Below, in pieces: positions 1 through 6,889 of a DNA stretch of 10,326 nt (position 1 is its first letter; every line of letters begins with the position of its first letter). Under the pieces are notes generated by a model. The model made no database searches. It was not told the DNA's origin and saw only the letters and a program-made list of their open reading frames with translations. The translations under genes were made by a program, and so were the position numbers. Origin of the DNA: Acidobacteriota bacterium (GTDB lineage Bacteria; Acidobacteriota; Terriglobia; Terriglobales; Acidobacteriaceae); NCBI GenBank assembly GCA_021799405.1, contig JAJZAL010000182.1, positions 1 to 10,326 on the forward strand. Direction: 5' to 3'.

Positions 1-180
1 TACGGTGATGCGCTCTCCGCAGCGCGACGTTTGGTGGCTCCAGCCGCGGGCCGACTGAGGTCGAGCCGAATGGATCGTTTCAACTTTTCAACGCCACCAT
101 GTCCGATTTCACGAAACTGGCCGGGCAAGATCTATTCATCCTCCACTGCCGCGCGCATCCTTCCGGCGGCCTCGCTCCTC
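1..180. other. Left-edge stretch without a confident gene
   Basis: No convincing gene is visible. Open frames exist on the plus strand (a 102-codon frame from 31, and a short ATG frame from 99), but both run into and overlap the antisense of the HEPN gene. They are rich in Arg, Pro and Ser in the way of chance frames in GC-rich DNA, and neither has a clear ribosome binding site. No T-tract terminator is seen just beyond the end of the HEPN gene. Confidence 0.5.
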
Positions 181-957
181 TCATGGCCAGTAGTGAGGGC
201 CTACGACCTCGTTTTGAATGCACGCGGTCTCCAGAAGAGGCCAAACGCCACCGAGATGCTTGATGGTGTCGGAGACAAAATCGTGCTCAATCACCAACCG
301 TTTAGCCATCACGGGCTGCCCATCTTCGGTATTGGGTGATGCCAATGAGCCATAGGGCCTCAAAATATTGCGAATCTGAGTCGCTTGATTTGGCTGCATA
401 TTCCTTAAATCGCCATCCGCATGCACTATGCAGGCTCGGACGGTGAAGTAATCCGTGACCTTATTCCAATGCGAGTAGTTCGAAAGGTGTATGCCAAAGT
501 TGACTTTCAAGAAATTGGCGGCTTTCTTTATCCCCTTGTCCTTTTTAGGTAGATCCACCCACTTTGTGGATGTAGGCAGAGCGCGATCGAAGGCTTTGCA
601 CAGGTCGACCAATGAGCCCTCGAATAAGGCACAAGCCATGAGTAATGTGCTCGAAAACACGATACGAGGGAACCGGCTTTGTAGCTGGCCATAATCATCT
701 TCGCGGGAGCTGTAGTATTCTTCCCTATCCTCCCCGTGGAGCGCATTGACGGTAATATAGTTATCGATACGCTTCTTAAACTCCTGCTGCTCCCGATGGA
801 CGAAATCTTGGGCTAACGAGAGGTATTCGAGAAGATCTTGAAACTGCGACGGTGCAAGAATCAACGAGACCAAATCAAAGTTGGCGCTCATCAAGCTTTC
901 AGCTAATGCTGGTGTCGGTCTTGGGCGGGTGTTGAGGTCGCGGGTTTTGGCGTTCAC
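181..957 (-). CDS. HEPN-domain protein with Rx4H motif (putative RNase/toxin-like)
   Basis: The encoded protein has up to 258 residues. It is mostly helical and carries RACIVH at residues 174-179, an arginine and histidine four residues apart, followed by A-D-G. This is the Rx4-6H signature of HEPN proteins, many of which are metal-independent RNases. An upstream helix with FEGSLVDLC at about 112-120 fits the helix before the catalytic motif in RiboL-PSP/MAE_28990-type HEPN proteins. RNase activity is inferred from the motif only. The longest frame begins with GTG at 957, but its first 22 residues are rich in Arg, Pro and Thr. The ATG at residue 23 (889-891), starting MSANFD, may be the true start and would give 236 residues; neither has a strong ribosome binding site. 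No antitoxin-like partner is adjacent; the next gene upstream on the same strand is the ACP-like membrane protein, 317 bp away, so they are probably separate transcripts. No signal peptide or membrane segment is apparent. Confidence 0.72.
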   Translation of the reverse strand: MNAKTRDLNTRPRPTPALAESLMSANFDLVSLILAPSQFQDLLEYLSLAQDFVHREQQEFKKRIDNYITVNALHGEDREEYYSSREDDYGQLQSRFPRIVFSSTLLMACALFEGSLVDLCKAFDRALPTSTKWVDLPKKDKGIKKAANFLKVNFGIHLSNYSHWNKVTDYFTVRACIVHADGDLRNMQPNQATQIRNILRPYGSLASPNTEDGQPVMAKRLVIEHDFVSDTIKHLGGVWPLLETACIQNEVVGPHYWP

Positions 958-1274
958 TCGCTCGTCCGATTTTTAAGGATAGCTGATGCAACCATCAGAA
1001 TAGCTCAAAGCAAACGCCTGCCAGACCGAAAGTGCTGCCGTGGCTCGTGGTTCGGATTCGAGTGAAGTAAGTTCGCGTTTAACGGCCTTGTCTTACAAAT
1101 GCCGACTTCCCAGTTGTTGATATCAGCCCAAAGCGCGTTTCCAGAGTTTATGCGGCTGGAAATGCGAGTTGGCAATGATGCATAAACCGAGAGACAGCCG
1201 CTCGCTCAAGTGGGTTGCTGGAGCTAACGTTTCTCGCTAACAATCAAAAAAACGAATGAGCTGAATGTATCCAC
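958..1274. other. Intergenic region between the two minus-strand genes
   Basis: This 317-bp gap contains no credible gene. It holds one copy of the palindromic 50-bp repeat (1134-1183), about 180 bp upstream of the HEPN gene start. It also holds a T-run on the minus strand at about 1246-1252 beyond the end of the 611-residue gene, but no clear stem precedes the run, so a factor-independent terminator cannot be claimed. Any promoter of the HEPN gene should lie between about 960 and 1130; no box stands out. Confidence 0.5.
1134..1187 (+). repeat. Palindromic repeat, copy 1
   Basis: CGCGTTTCCAG (1134-1144) pairs with CTGGAAATGCG (1156-1166) as an 11-bp stem with one G-T wobble and an 11-nt loop. 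The segment 1134-1183 matches copy 2 (3186-3235) at 40 of 50 positions in the same orientation. Copy 1 also contains an alternative 8-bp pairing, GTTTATGC (1146-1153) with GCATAAAC (1180-1187), that would compete with the first stem. It lies upstream of the HEPN gene. It could be a REP-like extragenic repeat, a structured RNA leader, or a regulator binding site. Confidence 0.65.
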
Positions 1275-3110
1275 TTACTGCTGTGCGTGTTCTTTCTTTT
1301 CAATATAGGTAATTGTCTCGCCGACGGTATTTAATCTCTTGGAATCTGCAGGAGGAATCTTGATGTCGTACTGTTGTTCCAACTCTTGCATTATGAAGTA
1401 TACATTGGAAGGACTTGCCCCAAGATCTACCTCGAAATCGTCGCTGGGCTTAATTGTGGTCGGATCGATGTCCAGCTGATGGGCGATTATTACTGTGACA
1501 CGCTCCGCAATAGATATCTTCTGACCGCTCGTCGATCCAGCTTTCTCCTTATCACCAACCTCCCGATTACGCGCCTCTGCCTGCTTCTCCTCAATCCTTT
1601 TCTCAATGTAGCTTACTGTCTCGCCCACGGTATGCAACTTGGTCGAATCGGCGTCCGGAATTGTTATGTTGAACTGCAGTTCCAGAGATTGCATCAGGAA
1701 ATATATGTCTGACGGATCCGCACCAAGATTTGCCTCAAAATCATCGCTAGGTTTGAGTTCACTTAATTTAACCTGCAGCTGATTAGCGATGATTATCTTC
1801 ACCCGTTCTGCAATAGATATTGTTTGCCCCTCTGCAGGAAGCGCTCCAACTGTTACTGACGACTCTTGTGGTTTCGATTCAATCGAACCGTCGGCCTCAC
1901 TCGACTGTGCTCCACGATTTCCGTTGCCTCTTGCCGGTGGCCGGGGTGGCGAAGGCGCTGAAGCCATTCGATTTGTTTTTTGTCTCTCGGCCGAAACCGG
2001 TCTGAGTTTTTCTGGCAACTCTTTTTTCTTCGATTTGATCGACGTACCGCTCCCGATCGGATGCACTTGCCCACTCCCCTTGGATTCAGTTCTCGCTGCC
2101 GGTGACTGAGTCAGGATAGCTGCGGAGGACGCCGAATTAATAGAGTGATTCCATAGAATCGCAAGCGTCGCAACTATCACCGTCAGTAGCGTAATTCCAA
2201 TTTGAAGAAGTAGCTTTCTGGCTCGCGGCTGCCTCCGCGCGTCTTCCCATGTCCAGAATTTGCCGAGGAATAGGGCGGCACCCGCGACGTAGCAGACGTC
2301 TGCAGCCACTTCGTGTCCGGTCGTCATAAATGCAATGCCGCCGCCCAGCGCTAGCGATTCGATGAATCCGACTACACCCCAGGACAAGATCTTGGCCCAG
2401 ATGTCTTTTTCGTTTAATGGTGCTGAGGCACTTTGGATGTTATTTCCGTCGGGGGCCTGCACCTGCTTTTGGCCTGAAACTCTTCGCTCTTTCGTTGCAT
2501 TCAACTCGTCCCCACTCTTATTAGGGGTAAGTGCTTCACTAGCTCCCTGTTTGTTGGTACCCACTACTGGCTGCGAAAACAACTCATGCTCCTGCGCCAT
2601 AATCGCCAAGTCCCTGCGGGCAGTCGCTATTGCGGCATTGAGTTTAAGATCAGCCTCTTGGGTCAGAAGGTTCACAGTCGCACCCATTCGTTGGCTTAAG
2701 AAAGCTCTGCGAAGGTGACCTTTCTGTGTCCGTGCGAAGACCTCTAATTTCTTCGCGATGAAATCCACGTCATAACGCGAAATGTGTCCGTTCCGGCGCT
2801 TTACCAGTTCTACCCAAGTCTCAAATAGTGCGCGAACGAGCCGCACAGATCCCTCAATCTGTGTTCGCCCGATTGCAGCCTCATGAGCGCCGCTCCGCGC
2901 TCCTGACCCGCTTGTTGCGGCGGCGTATTCGCTCTGCATCTCCCTGACTCTTTCGCGGGTCTGGCTCGAGATGGATTCCAGATCCTTATTGAACCGTAGG
3001 GTCGCAATCTCGTTTAGATCTTCGTACATGGCAGGCGAAATATGCGGAACATAGTTGGCTAGTGGCTTTGCAATCAGTATATTCCGAGCCTCGACACCTG
3101 AATGACCCAA
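1275..3110 (-). CDS. Membrane protein with two tandem ACP-like domains lacking the phosphopantetheine serine
   Basis: The protein has 611 residues and I do not recognise it as a whole. Residues 1-235 are soluble and largely helical. Hydrophobic segments lie at about 240-262, 268-286 and 299-321, the last two separated by an Arg/Lys-rich loop. Residues 325-425 form a Ser/Pro/Lys/Arg-rich linker. Two acyl-carrier-protein-like domains follow (about 428-508 and 529-607), roughly 60% identical to each other and matching AcpP from the ERV-x-I-I start through DDFE-x-(N/D)LGA and I-x-IP to the TVGET-x-YIE end. Where AcpP has GADSLD they have GADPSD (463-468) and GASPSN (564-569), so Pro replaces the modified serine in both. 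Ordinary acyl carriage is therefore unlikely; a binding or scaffold role is inference. The start is TTG at 3110: AAGGA lies five bases upstream, and an in-frame stop at 3129-3131 leaves no other start. It runs divergently from the DUF4238-like gene and has a copy of the palindromic repeat upstream. Confidence 0.85.
   Translation of the reverse strand: MGHSGVEARNILIAKPLANYVPHISPAMYEDLNEIATLRFNKDLESISSQTRERVREMQSEYAAATSGSGARSGAHEAAIGRTQIEGSVRLVRALFETWVELVKRRNGHISRYDVDFIAKKLEVFARTQKGHLRRAFLSQRMGATVNLLTQEADLKLNAAIATARRDLAIMAQEHELFSQPVVGTNKQGASEALTPNKSGDELNATKERRVSGQKQVQAPDGNNIQSASAPLNEKDIWAKILSWGVVGFIESLALGGGIAFMTTGHEVAADVCYVAGAALFLGKFWTWEDARRQPRARKLLLQIGITLLTVIVATLAILWNHSINSASSAAILTQSPAARTESKGSGQVHPIGSGTSIKSKKKELPEKLRPVSAERQKTNRMASAPSPPRPPARGNGNRGAQSSEADGSIESKPQESSVTVGALPAEGQTISIAERVKIIIANQLQVKLSELKPSDDFEANLGADPSDIYFLMQSLELQFNITIPDADSTKLHTVGETVSYIEKRIEEKQAEARNREVGDKEKAGSTSGQKISIAERVTVIIAHQLDIDPTTIKPSDDFEVDLGASPSNVYFIMQELEQQYDIKIPPADSKRLNTVGETITYIEKKEHAQQ
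1290..1526 (-). other. ACP-like domain 2 (GASPSN at the modification site)
   Basis: These are residues 529-607 of the 611-residue protein. Helix 1 carries AERVTVIIAHQL, the DDFE-x-DLGA approach is intact, and helix 2 reads VYFIMQELEQQY. Aligned to AcpP without gaps, Asp35-Ser36-Leu37 becomes Ser-Pro-Ser (566-568). The domain ends at the protein C terminus. Confidence 0.8.
1587..1829 (-). other. ACP-like domain 1 (GADPSD at the modification site)
   Basis: These are residues 428-508 of the 611-residue protein. Aligned to AcpP without gaps, Asp35 is kept, Ser36 becomes Pro466 and Leu37 becomes Ser467. The rest of the fold signature is well kept, including the acidic recognition helix region and the I-x-IPDAD segment. 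About 20 charged residues separate it from domain 2. Confidence 0.8.
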
Positions 3111-3373
3111 TAGGTCCTTAGAAGCGAGTTAGCGTGGAAGAACTTCTGACCCTCAGCCATCTGGGCTGGCGACTTCTGGGCAAACCGTATTTCCAGAACT
3201 TACGCGGCTGGAAATACGCGTTGGCGATTATGCGTCCATTGACGCAGGCCCGAACCGCGACGGGATTACCTTCAAGCCGGTTGCTTGAGACGAGGTCGCA
3301 GGTCACCCATAGACTATTGGTATGTTTGCCGGTCTACCGATCGGATCGACCGCAAAGAACCTAAACTGAAAGC
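3111..3373. other. Divergent intergenic region
   Basis: This 263-bp stretch between the divergent ACP-like and DUF4238-like genes should hold promoters for both. It contains AAGGA at 3115-3119 read on the minus strand (ribosome binding site of the ACP-like gene) and palindromic repeat copy 2. Short open frames on both strands here are not convincing genes. No clear sigma-70 promoter pair can be named. Confidence 0.45.
3186..3235 (+). repeat. Palindromic repeat, copy 2
   Basis: CGTATTTCCAG (3186-3196) and CTGGAAATACG (3208-3218) form a perfect 11-bp stem around an 11-nt loop. Compared with copy 1, a C-G pair becomes T-A and a G-T wobble becomes A-T, so the stem is kept while the bases change. 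The conserved tail reads GTTGGC-x-AT-x-ATGC. It lies 76 bp upstream of the ACP-like gene and about 140 bp upstream of the DUF4238-like gene. Confidence 0.65.
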
Positions 3374-4393
3374 ATGGCTACCGCACGCCAACACCACTAC
3401 GTACAGGCTCGTTATCTGGACGGCTTTCTTGCACCCGCGGGCACTCAGCTGGTTTGTTACGGTCGCGGCCGCTCGAAGCCACATCGCTCGATTCCGGACG
3501 GAATTGCGAGTCAGCGCGATTTCTACGCCATCCCGAATGCACCGCCTGGCATCAACCTTGAGAATTTCCTCGAAAGCAAAGTCGAAGGTCCAGGTCTCGA
3601 AGCCTTGCGGCGGCTGGTGCAGAACAGGACGGCGGCTTCCGTCGAAGACCGCATCAGCCTTAGCCGGTATATCGCATTTCAGGAGATGCGTGTCCCGTAC
3701 GCCAGAGAATTAAATCGCGAACATATGCGGGCCTCGTTCGAGGAGAAGTTGCGACAGTTCGACAAGAGTGGACAATCATCACTCGTTTTCCAAAACGTGG
3801 CAACGGCTGAGGGTGTGCCGGTCAAGCATTCTGAGCCGTATGAAGTTACTCGCCAGGACGTTGAGTATTTTCTGGCAGAGATGAACAACAACCCAGATAG
3901 TTACGACCTCGAACACATGATCGATCTCGCAAACGATATGACGAGGTTCTATGCCACGATGAACTGGACGATACTCCTGACTCCGCCTTCAACAGCATTT
4001 ATCACCTCCGATTGCCCCGTCTTCCGGCAGTTCGATCAGCCCGGTGGAGAGAACGCACTCCTGCGGCCGGATTGCACAACTTGCTGCCCCTTGACCAGCG
4101 GGGCGTTCCTGATGATGCGCGGCGATATCGAATACCTCATGCTCTCGATGAAAGAGCAGAGCGAAGGAAACGGTCATACGCTGCCACCAACAGAGTTTCG
4201 GACGATCTCGGATCAAGTCGTCGCGAACTTCAATCGCAAGATTGCAGCCTATGCCCACCGCTGGTGTTTCAGCGGCACGGAGGCCGACTGGATCCTGGAG
4301 GCAATGCAGGGACCGAGCCTTCGACGAAGGCCCACTCTCACATCGAAGAACGGGGGCACCATGGTGCAGTGGCTGCGAGACGACGAACCATAG
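3374..4393 (+). CDS. DUF4238-like protein of unknown function
   Basis: The protein has 339 residues. Two features suggest the DUF4238 family: the N-terminal HHYVQARYLDGFL at residues 7-19, matching that family's H-x-Y-V-x-x-x-YL-x-x-F opening, and FITSDCPV at 209-216 followed by a CPLT segment (237-241). No biochemical function is established for the family as far as I know. No membrane segment or signal peptide is seen, so it is probably cytoplasmic. Cys/Asp residues in the SDCPV and PDCTTCCP region could form a site, but this is speculation. The ATG at 3374 is preceded by a weak GAAAG. It is followed 118 bp later by the IS-interrupted gene on the same strand, which may be a second gene of the same transcript. 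The assignment rests on recalled motifs. Confidence 0.68.
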   Translation: MATARQHHYVQARYLDGFLAPAGTQLVCYGRGRSKPHRSIPDGIASQRDFYAIPNAPPGINLENFLESKVEGPGLEALRRLVQNRTAASVEDRISLSRYIAFQEMRVPYARELNREHMRASFEEKLRQFDKSGQSSLVFQNVATAEGVPVKHSEPYEVTRQDVEYFLAEMNNNPDSYDLEHMIDLANDMTRFYATMNWTILLTPPSTAFITSDCPVFRQFDQPGGENALLRPDCTTCCPLTSGAFLMMRGDIEYLMLSMKEQSEGNGHTLPPTEFRTISDQVVANFNRKIAAYAHRWCFSGTEADWILEAMQGPSLRRRPTLTSKNGGTMVQWLRDDEP

Positions 4394-6158
4394 ACGGAGA
4401 GAACGGAGGCGCACAATGCGCGCAGATTTGCAGAGAAGTTGAATCGCGAGTTCGAAGAGCCGATCCGTAGCGAACGACAAGTGGTCAGCCTGCAGCATTA
4501 GAATCGAGTACATGTCTGGCTCGCCTGATTCCGACGAAGATGGGACCGCGCAGGAGTTGGGCGACCCGTTGACGCCGACCGCGTGGCCTCCGCCACTGGC
4601 GCACTGCGGTCAACCGCTTTCGCAGAGTACCGATGAATGGATCACCGTCGCCGAGATCACCAGCGAGCCGGCAAATGGGTATAAGGGGAACAGGCTTCTA
4701 TACACGGCACTGATCCCGAGAGCGGTGCTCTCAGCTGTGCTCAGCTCGGTCGGCGGTATCCATAACAATGTGAGCGTGGCAGGTTTTCAGCCTGTTTTCG
4801 GGCCTGACGGCGAGTGTTCTCCGCAGTTCTGGATCAACGGAGCAAACGGCGTGAAATACGAAACGCTGGTGCACACGTGGGATAACCATCGGCAGCTCAT
4901 TCTGCTTCCCGACGATGGATTCCTGATGGCGTATCAGCTGGCTCCGCGCCTGCTCGCTGGTGGCTCGATGGCCTGGGATGACCTCGACCGACCAGTGTAT
5001 GACGTTGTCCGAGTTGCGCCAGTGTCGAACTATTCGGGTCCGGACGGATATTCCACGGCACGAATCTCGATTCGTCGCGACTACCTCGAGGATTACCTAA
5101 GCCGTAAAGATTGCGTTGCCGTTGCCACCTACTTCGACGAGCGATATTCCCTCAGCGAACCGGAGGTCGAGAAACTAATTCAGCACAAGACCTTCAGTGT
5201 GAAACAGCCGGGCCGCGAGTTCTGGTTCAAGCGGATGCAACTTGATTTTGCAAACCAGATCTCCCAGGTATCGGCGTGCACGCTCCTTATGGACCCGAAG
5301 AATAAGCCGATATCGGATCCGGTAGAGGTTGACCTCAAATGGCCTGATCGCAGCGATCCTGTGAAAGGCCACGGTAGGGGAAGTTTCGCTCCGATGGAGC
5401 TCGCCTACGTCAAGGACGCCGTGCTGAAGGAATACGAACAGCGTCCGGAATATGACATCAACCCGGAACGCGGTTCCGTGTCTTACGAAACCCGGTGGTC
5501 CGTGGGCTACGTGCGTCGAAGGGGCCGCAACCATCTTGAGCTTGAACTTCGAAAGCTGTATGAGGGCGCTCCCTATGAGGTCATCAAACACTTTCACAGC
5601 TTCGCCGTCGTCTCGGCCGTCGCAGCCGGTGACCGCAAAGCGAACGGTGATCGCAACATTGGGGTCCGGGCAGAGGAGCTTGTGAGGGCTTATCTGGAGT
5701 TCACCGCGGCGCTCGTCACGGTGTCCGAACATCTTGGCCTCGTGGCCTCGCAGGAGGATATTGGCCAATTCGACAGTGAGAAGGTGAAGTACCGAGGATG
5801 GTGGACTCATCCTGAGTTCAAATCCCTCGGGCATGTGGCGCTCGAAACGATGCCCTTTGCTGATCTCCTCGATCGGTCGAAGGATATCTTCAATTTGCTG
5901 CAACGGCTGCAAAAGTCGCCCTTGCTTCAGATGGCCGTGAACCTGGGGCTAAAGAAGGACGATGTTAAGGGTTTTCAGAGCCTGAAGCTGGTAGGGACAA
6001 TTTGCCAACTGGCGCAACTGGCAATCGATTCCGGCCTCGATCTGATTCAGGATAAGGTTTCCATCGCGGCTCAATGGGACGCGAAGGTTGAACTCGATCC
6101 ACTCCGGCCTCTCTTCAAGCTGAACGGCTTACGGGTCGCCGATGCGCACAGCCTGTCC

Positions 6159-6163
6159 GCTTC
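6159..6163. repeat. Target site duplication, left copy (GCTTC)
   Basis: GCTTC immediately precedes the TG tip of the left inverted repeat and is repeated immediately after the right tip (9493-9497). A 5-bp duplication is within the 4-8 bp usual for IS21 elements. Confidence 0.9.
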
Positions 6164-6207
6164 TGTCATCGGTCATCAGGAAGCGGATAAATATGACCAA
6201 TTGCCGG
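6164..6207 (+). repeat. IS left terminal inverted repeat
   Basis: It matches the reverse complement of 9449-9492 at 34 of 44 positions, including an uninterrupted 12-base block CATCAGGAAGCG and a second block ATGACCA. It begins with TG, as IS21 ends do. It also supplies the last residues and lies just before the TAA of the truncated host frame. Confidence 0.92.
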
Positions 6208-6448
6208 TATAAGGTAGCTTGATATCATCTGCGCCGCAGGCGCAATCATCCGTCGATCATCGTTAGGAAGGCCGCCTCTGTGGACGCAGTGGGAAGCGGT
6301 GCTGTAATTTGCGTGGGGCGGAGAGATGGACCCCGCTGTTAGCAGCAACGGGGTCCGGGCTGAGCAACCTTCATGTCTGAAGGCCACAGCGGATGGTCTT
6401 ACCATGTCATGAACCGTTGTCCTTGTCAAAGGCCGCCGCGGCGGGCCG
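6208..6448 (+). other. Non-coding, hairpin-rich leader inside the IS left end
   Basis: No credible gene is seen here. Structures visible are: an 8-bp perfect stem GGACCCCG/CGGGGTCC (6328-6335 and 6349-6356); a small stem CCTTCA/TGAAGG (6368-6373 and 6378-6383); a 12-bp palindrome CCGCCGCGGCGG (6433-6444); and the left arm of a 10-bp inverted repeat that spans the next start codon. The promoter of the IS genes presumably lies here, but no clear boxes were found. Confidence 0.5.
6328..6356 (+). repeat. Hairpin with an IS-tip-like loop
   Basis: An 8-bp perfect inverted repeat encloses a 13-nt loop containing most of TGTTAGCAGCAA (6337-6348), which matches the outermost bases of the IS right end (TGTTAGCGGCCA) at 10 of 12 positions. 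It could be an additional transposase site, a relic of an older end, or a transcriptional hairpin. Confidence 0.55.
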
Positions 6449-6462
6449 ATGGCGGTTCATGA
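6407..6462 (+). promoter_or_regulatory. 10-bp inverted repeat straddling the start of the Cys-rich gene
   Basis: TCATGAACCG (6407-6416) and CGGTTCATGA (6453-6462) are perfect inverted repeats 36 nt apart. The right arm begins within the start codon at 6449-6451 plus two bases. Pairing in the mRNA would sequester the translation start; alternatively it is a protein binding site. The 12-bp palindrome 6433-6444 sits in the loop. Confidence 0.4.
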
Positions 6463-6883
6463 GGAAGTTCCACTTAGATTAAGGCATTGTACGAATCCGG
6501 GCTGTCAGGCGCTGTTCCCGATCTGCACTTGCTGCGACCGGGGACAACGCTATTGCAGTCAGGAGTGCCGTGAACAAGCACGGGTGTGTCAGCGTCGTGC
6601 CGCCAATCGCCGTCATCAGCAGAGCGCCGAAGGGCGACTGGATCATCGCGACCGTCAGAGGCGGTATCGTCGCCGCCGGCATACAAAAAGCGTGACGGAT
6701 CAGGGTTCCCAAACCGCCGATCCAGACTCACCATCGAAGAGAGAACAAGTCATCCGGCAGTGGGCCGCGTCGCGGTTGGAGTTGCGAGCGCGCGGGCCGC
6801 GGGTTTTTGAGTTGCGCTGCGTGGTCTGCGGCCGCACGGGGCGCTTGCTGGATCCTTTTCCTCGCACATCGACACGCAGGTGA
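6449..6883 (+). CDS. IS21 accessory protein, Cys-rich zinc-ribbon-like
   Basis: The protein has 144 residues. Its N-terminal part carries C14-x4-C19-x6-C26-x2-C29-x6-C36-x3-C40, a pattern suited to one or two zinc sites. An extremely basic segment follows (about 45-78, with many Arg and His residues and the run RRRRH), and a second CVVC pair (124-127) lies near the C terminus. Zinc and nucleic-acid binding are inferred from this composition. I recall similar small proteins preceding istA in other IS21-type elements, but no function is established. It may contribute to end binding, target choice or regulation. It ends 6 bp before istA, so the two are probably co-transcribed. The ATG at 6449 has only a poor GGCGGG upstream, and a 10-bp inverted repeat spans the start, which suggests low or regulated translation. 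Confidence 0.7.
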   Translation: MAVHEEVPLRLRHCTNPGCQALFPICTCCDRGQRYCSQECREQARVCQRRAANRRHQQSAEGRLDHRDRQRRYRRRRHTKSVTDQGSQTADPDSPSKREQVIRQWAASRLELRARGPRVFELRCVVCGRTGRLLDPFPRTSTRR

Positions 6884-6889
6884 GTCTCT

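Larger units (their letters stand above)
4512..6212 (+). pseudogene. 5' part of a 604-codon gene of unknown family, interrupted by an IS21 element
   Basis: As it stands the frame encodes 566 residues, but only the first 550 and two bases of codon 551 are native; the last residues and the TAA come from the IS left end. Joining 6163 to 9498 restores a frame ending at 9660, for 604 residues in all. I do not recognise the family. Residues 1-42 are a Pro/Ser-rich disordered lead, about 43-280 look mixed alpha/beta, and about 330 onward is mainly helical. RVADAH at 541-546 fits an Rx4H HEPN motif, and the rest of that helical segment lies beyond the insertion. A shortened protein lacking the last 53 native residues could still be made but is probably inactive. 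No strong ribosome binding site precedes the ATG at 4512. The DUF4238-like gene lies 118 bp upstream on the same strand. Confidence 0.8.

Noticed and set aside
31..339. 102-codon plus-strand frame at the left edge
   Set aside because: It overlaps the antisense of the HEPN gene, has biased chance-like composition and no ribosome binding site.
3118..3306. 62-codon minus-strand frame whose translation resembles that of repeat copy 1 (IIAN, FQP and WK shared)
   Set aside because: The likeness follows from the DNA repeat. Substitutions between copies do not favour third codon positions, and the copy 1 frame is cut by a stop shortly after.
5175..5912. 245-codon minus-strand frame inside the interrupted gene
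   Set aside because: It is an antisense shadow with no recognisable domain; the plus-strand frame has the coding character and continuity.
4512..6212. The 566-codon frame taken as a complete gene
   Set aside because: Its last codons and stop lie in the IS inverted repeat; the native frame continues at 9498.
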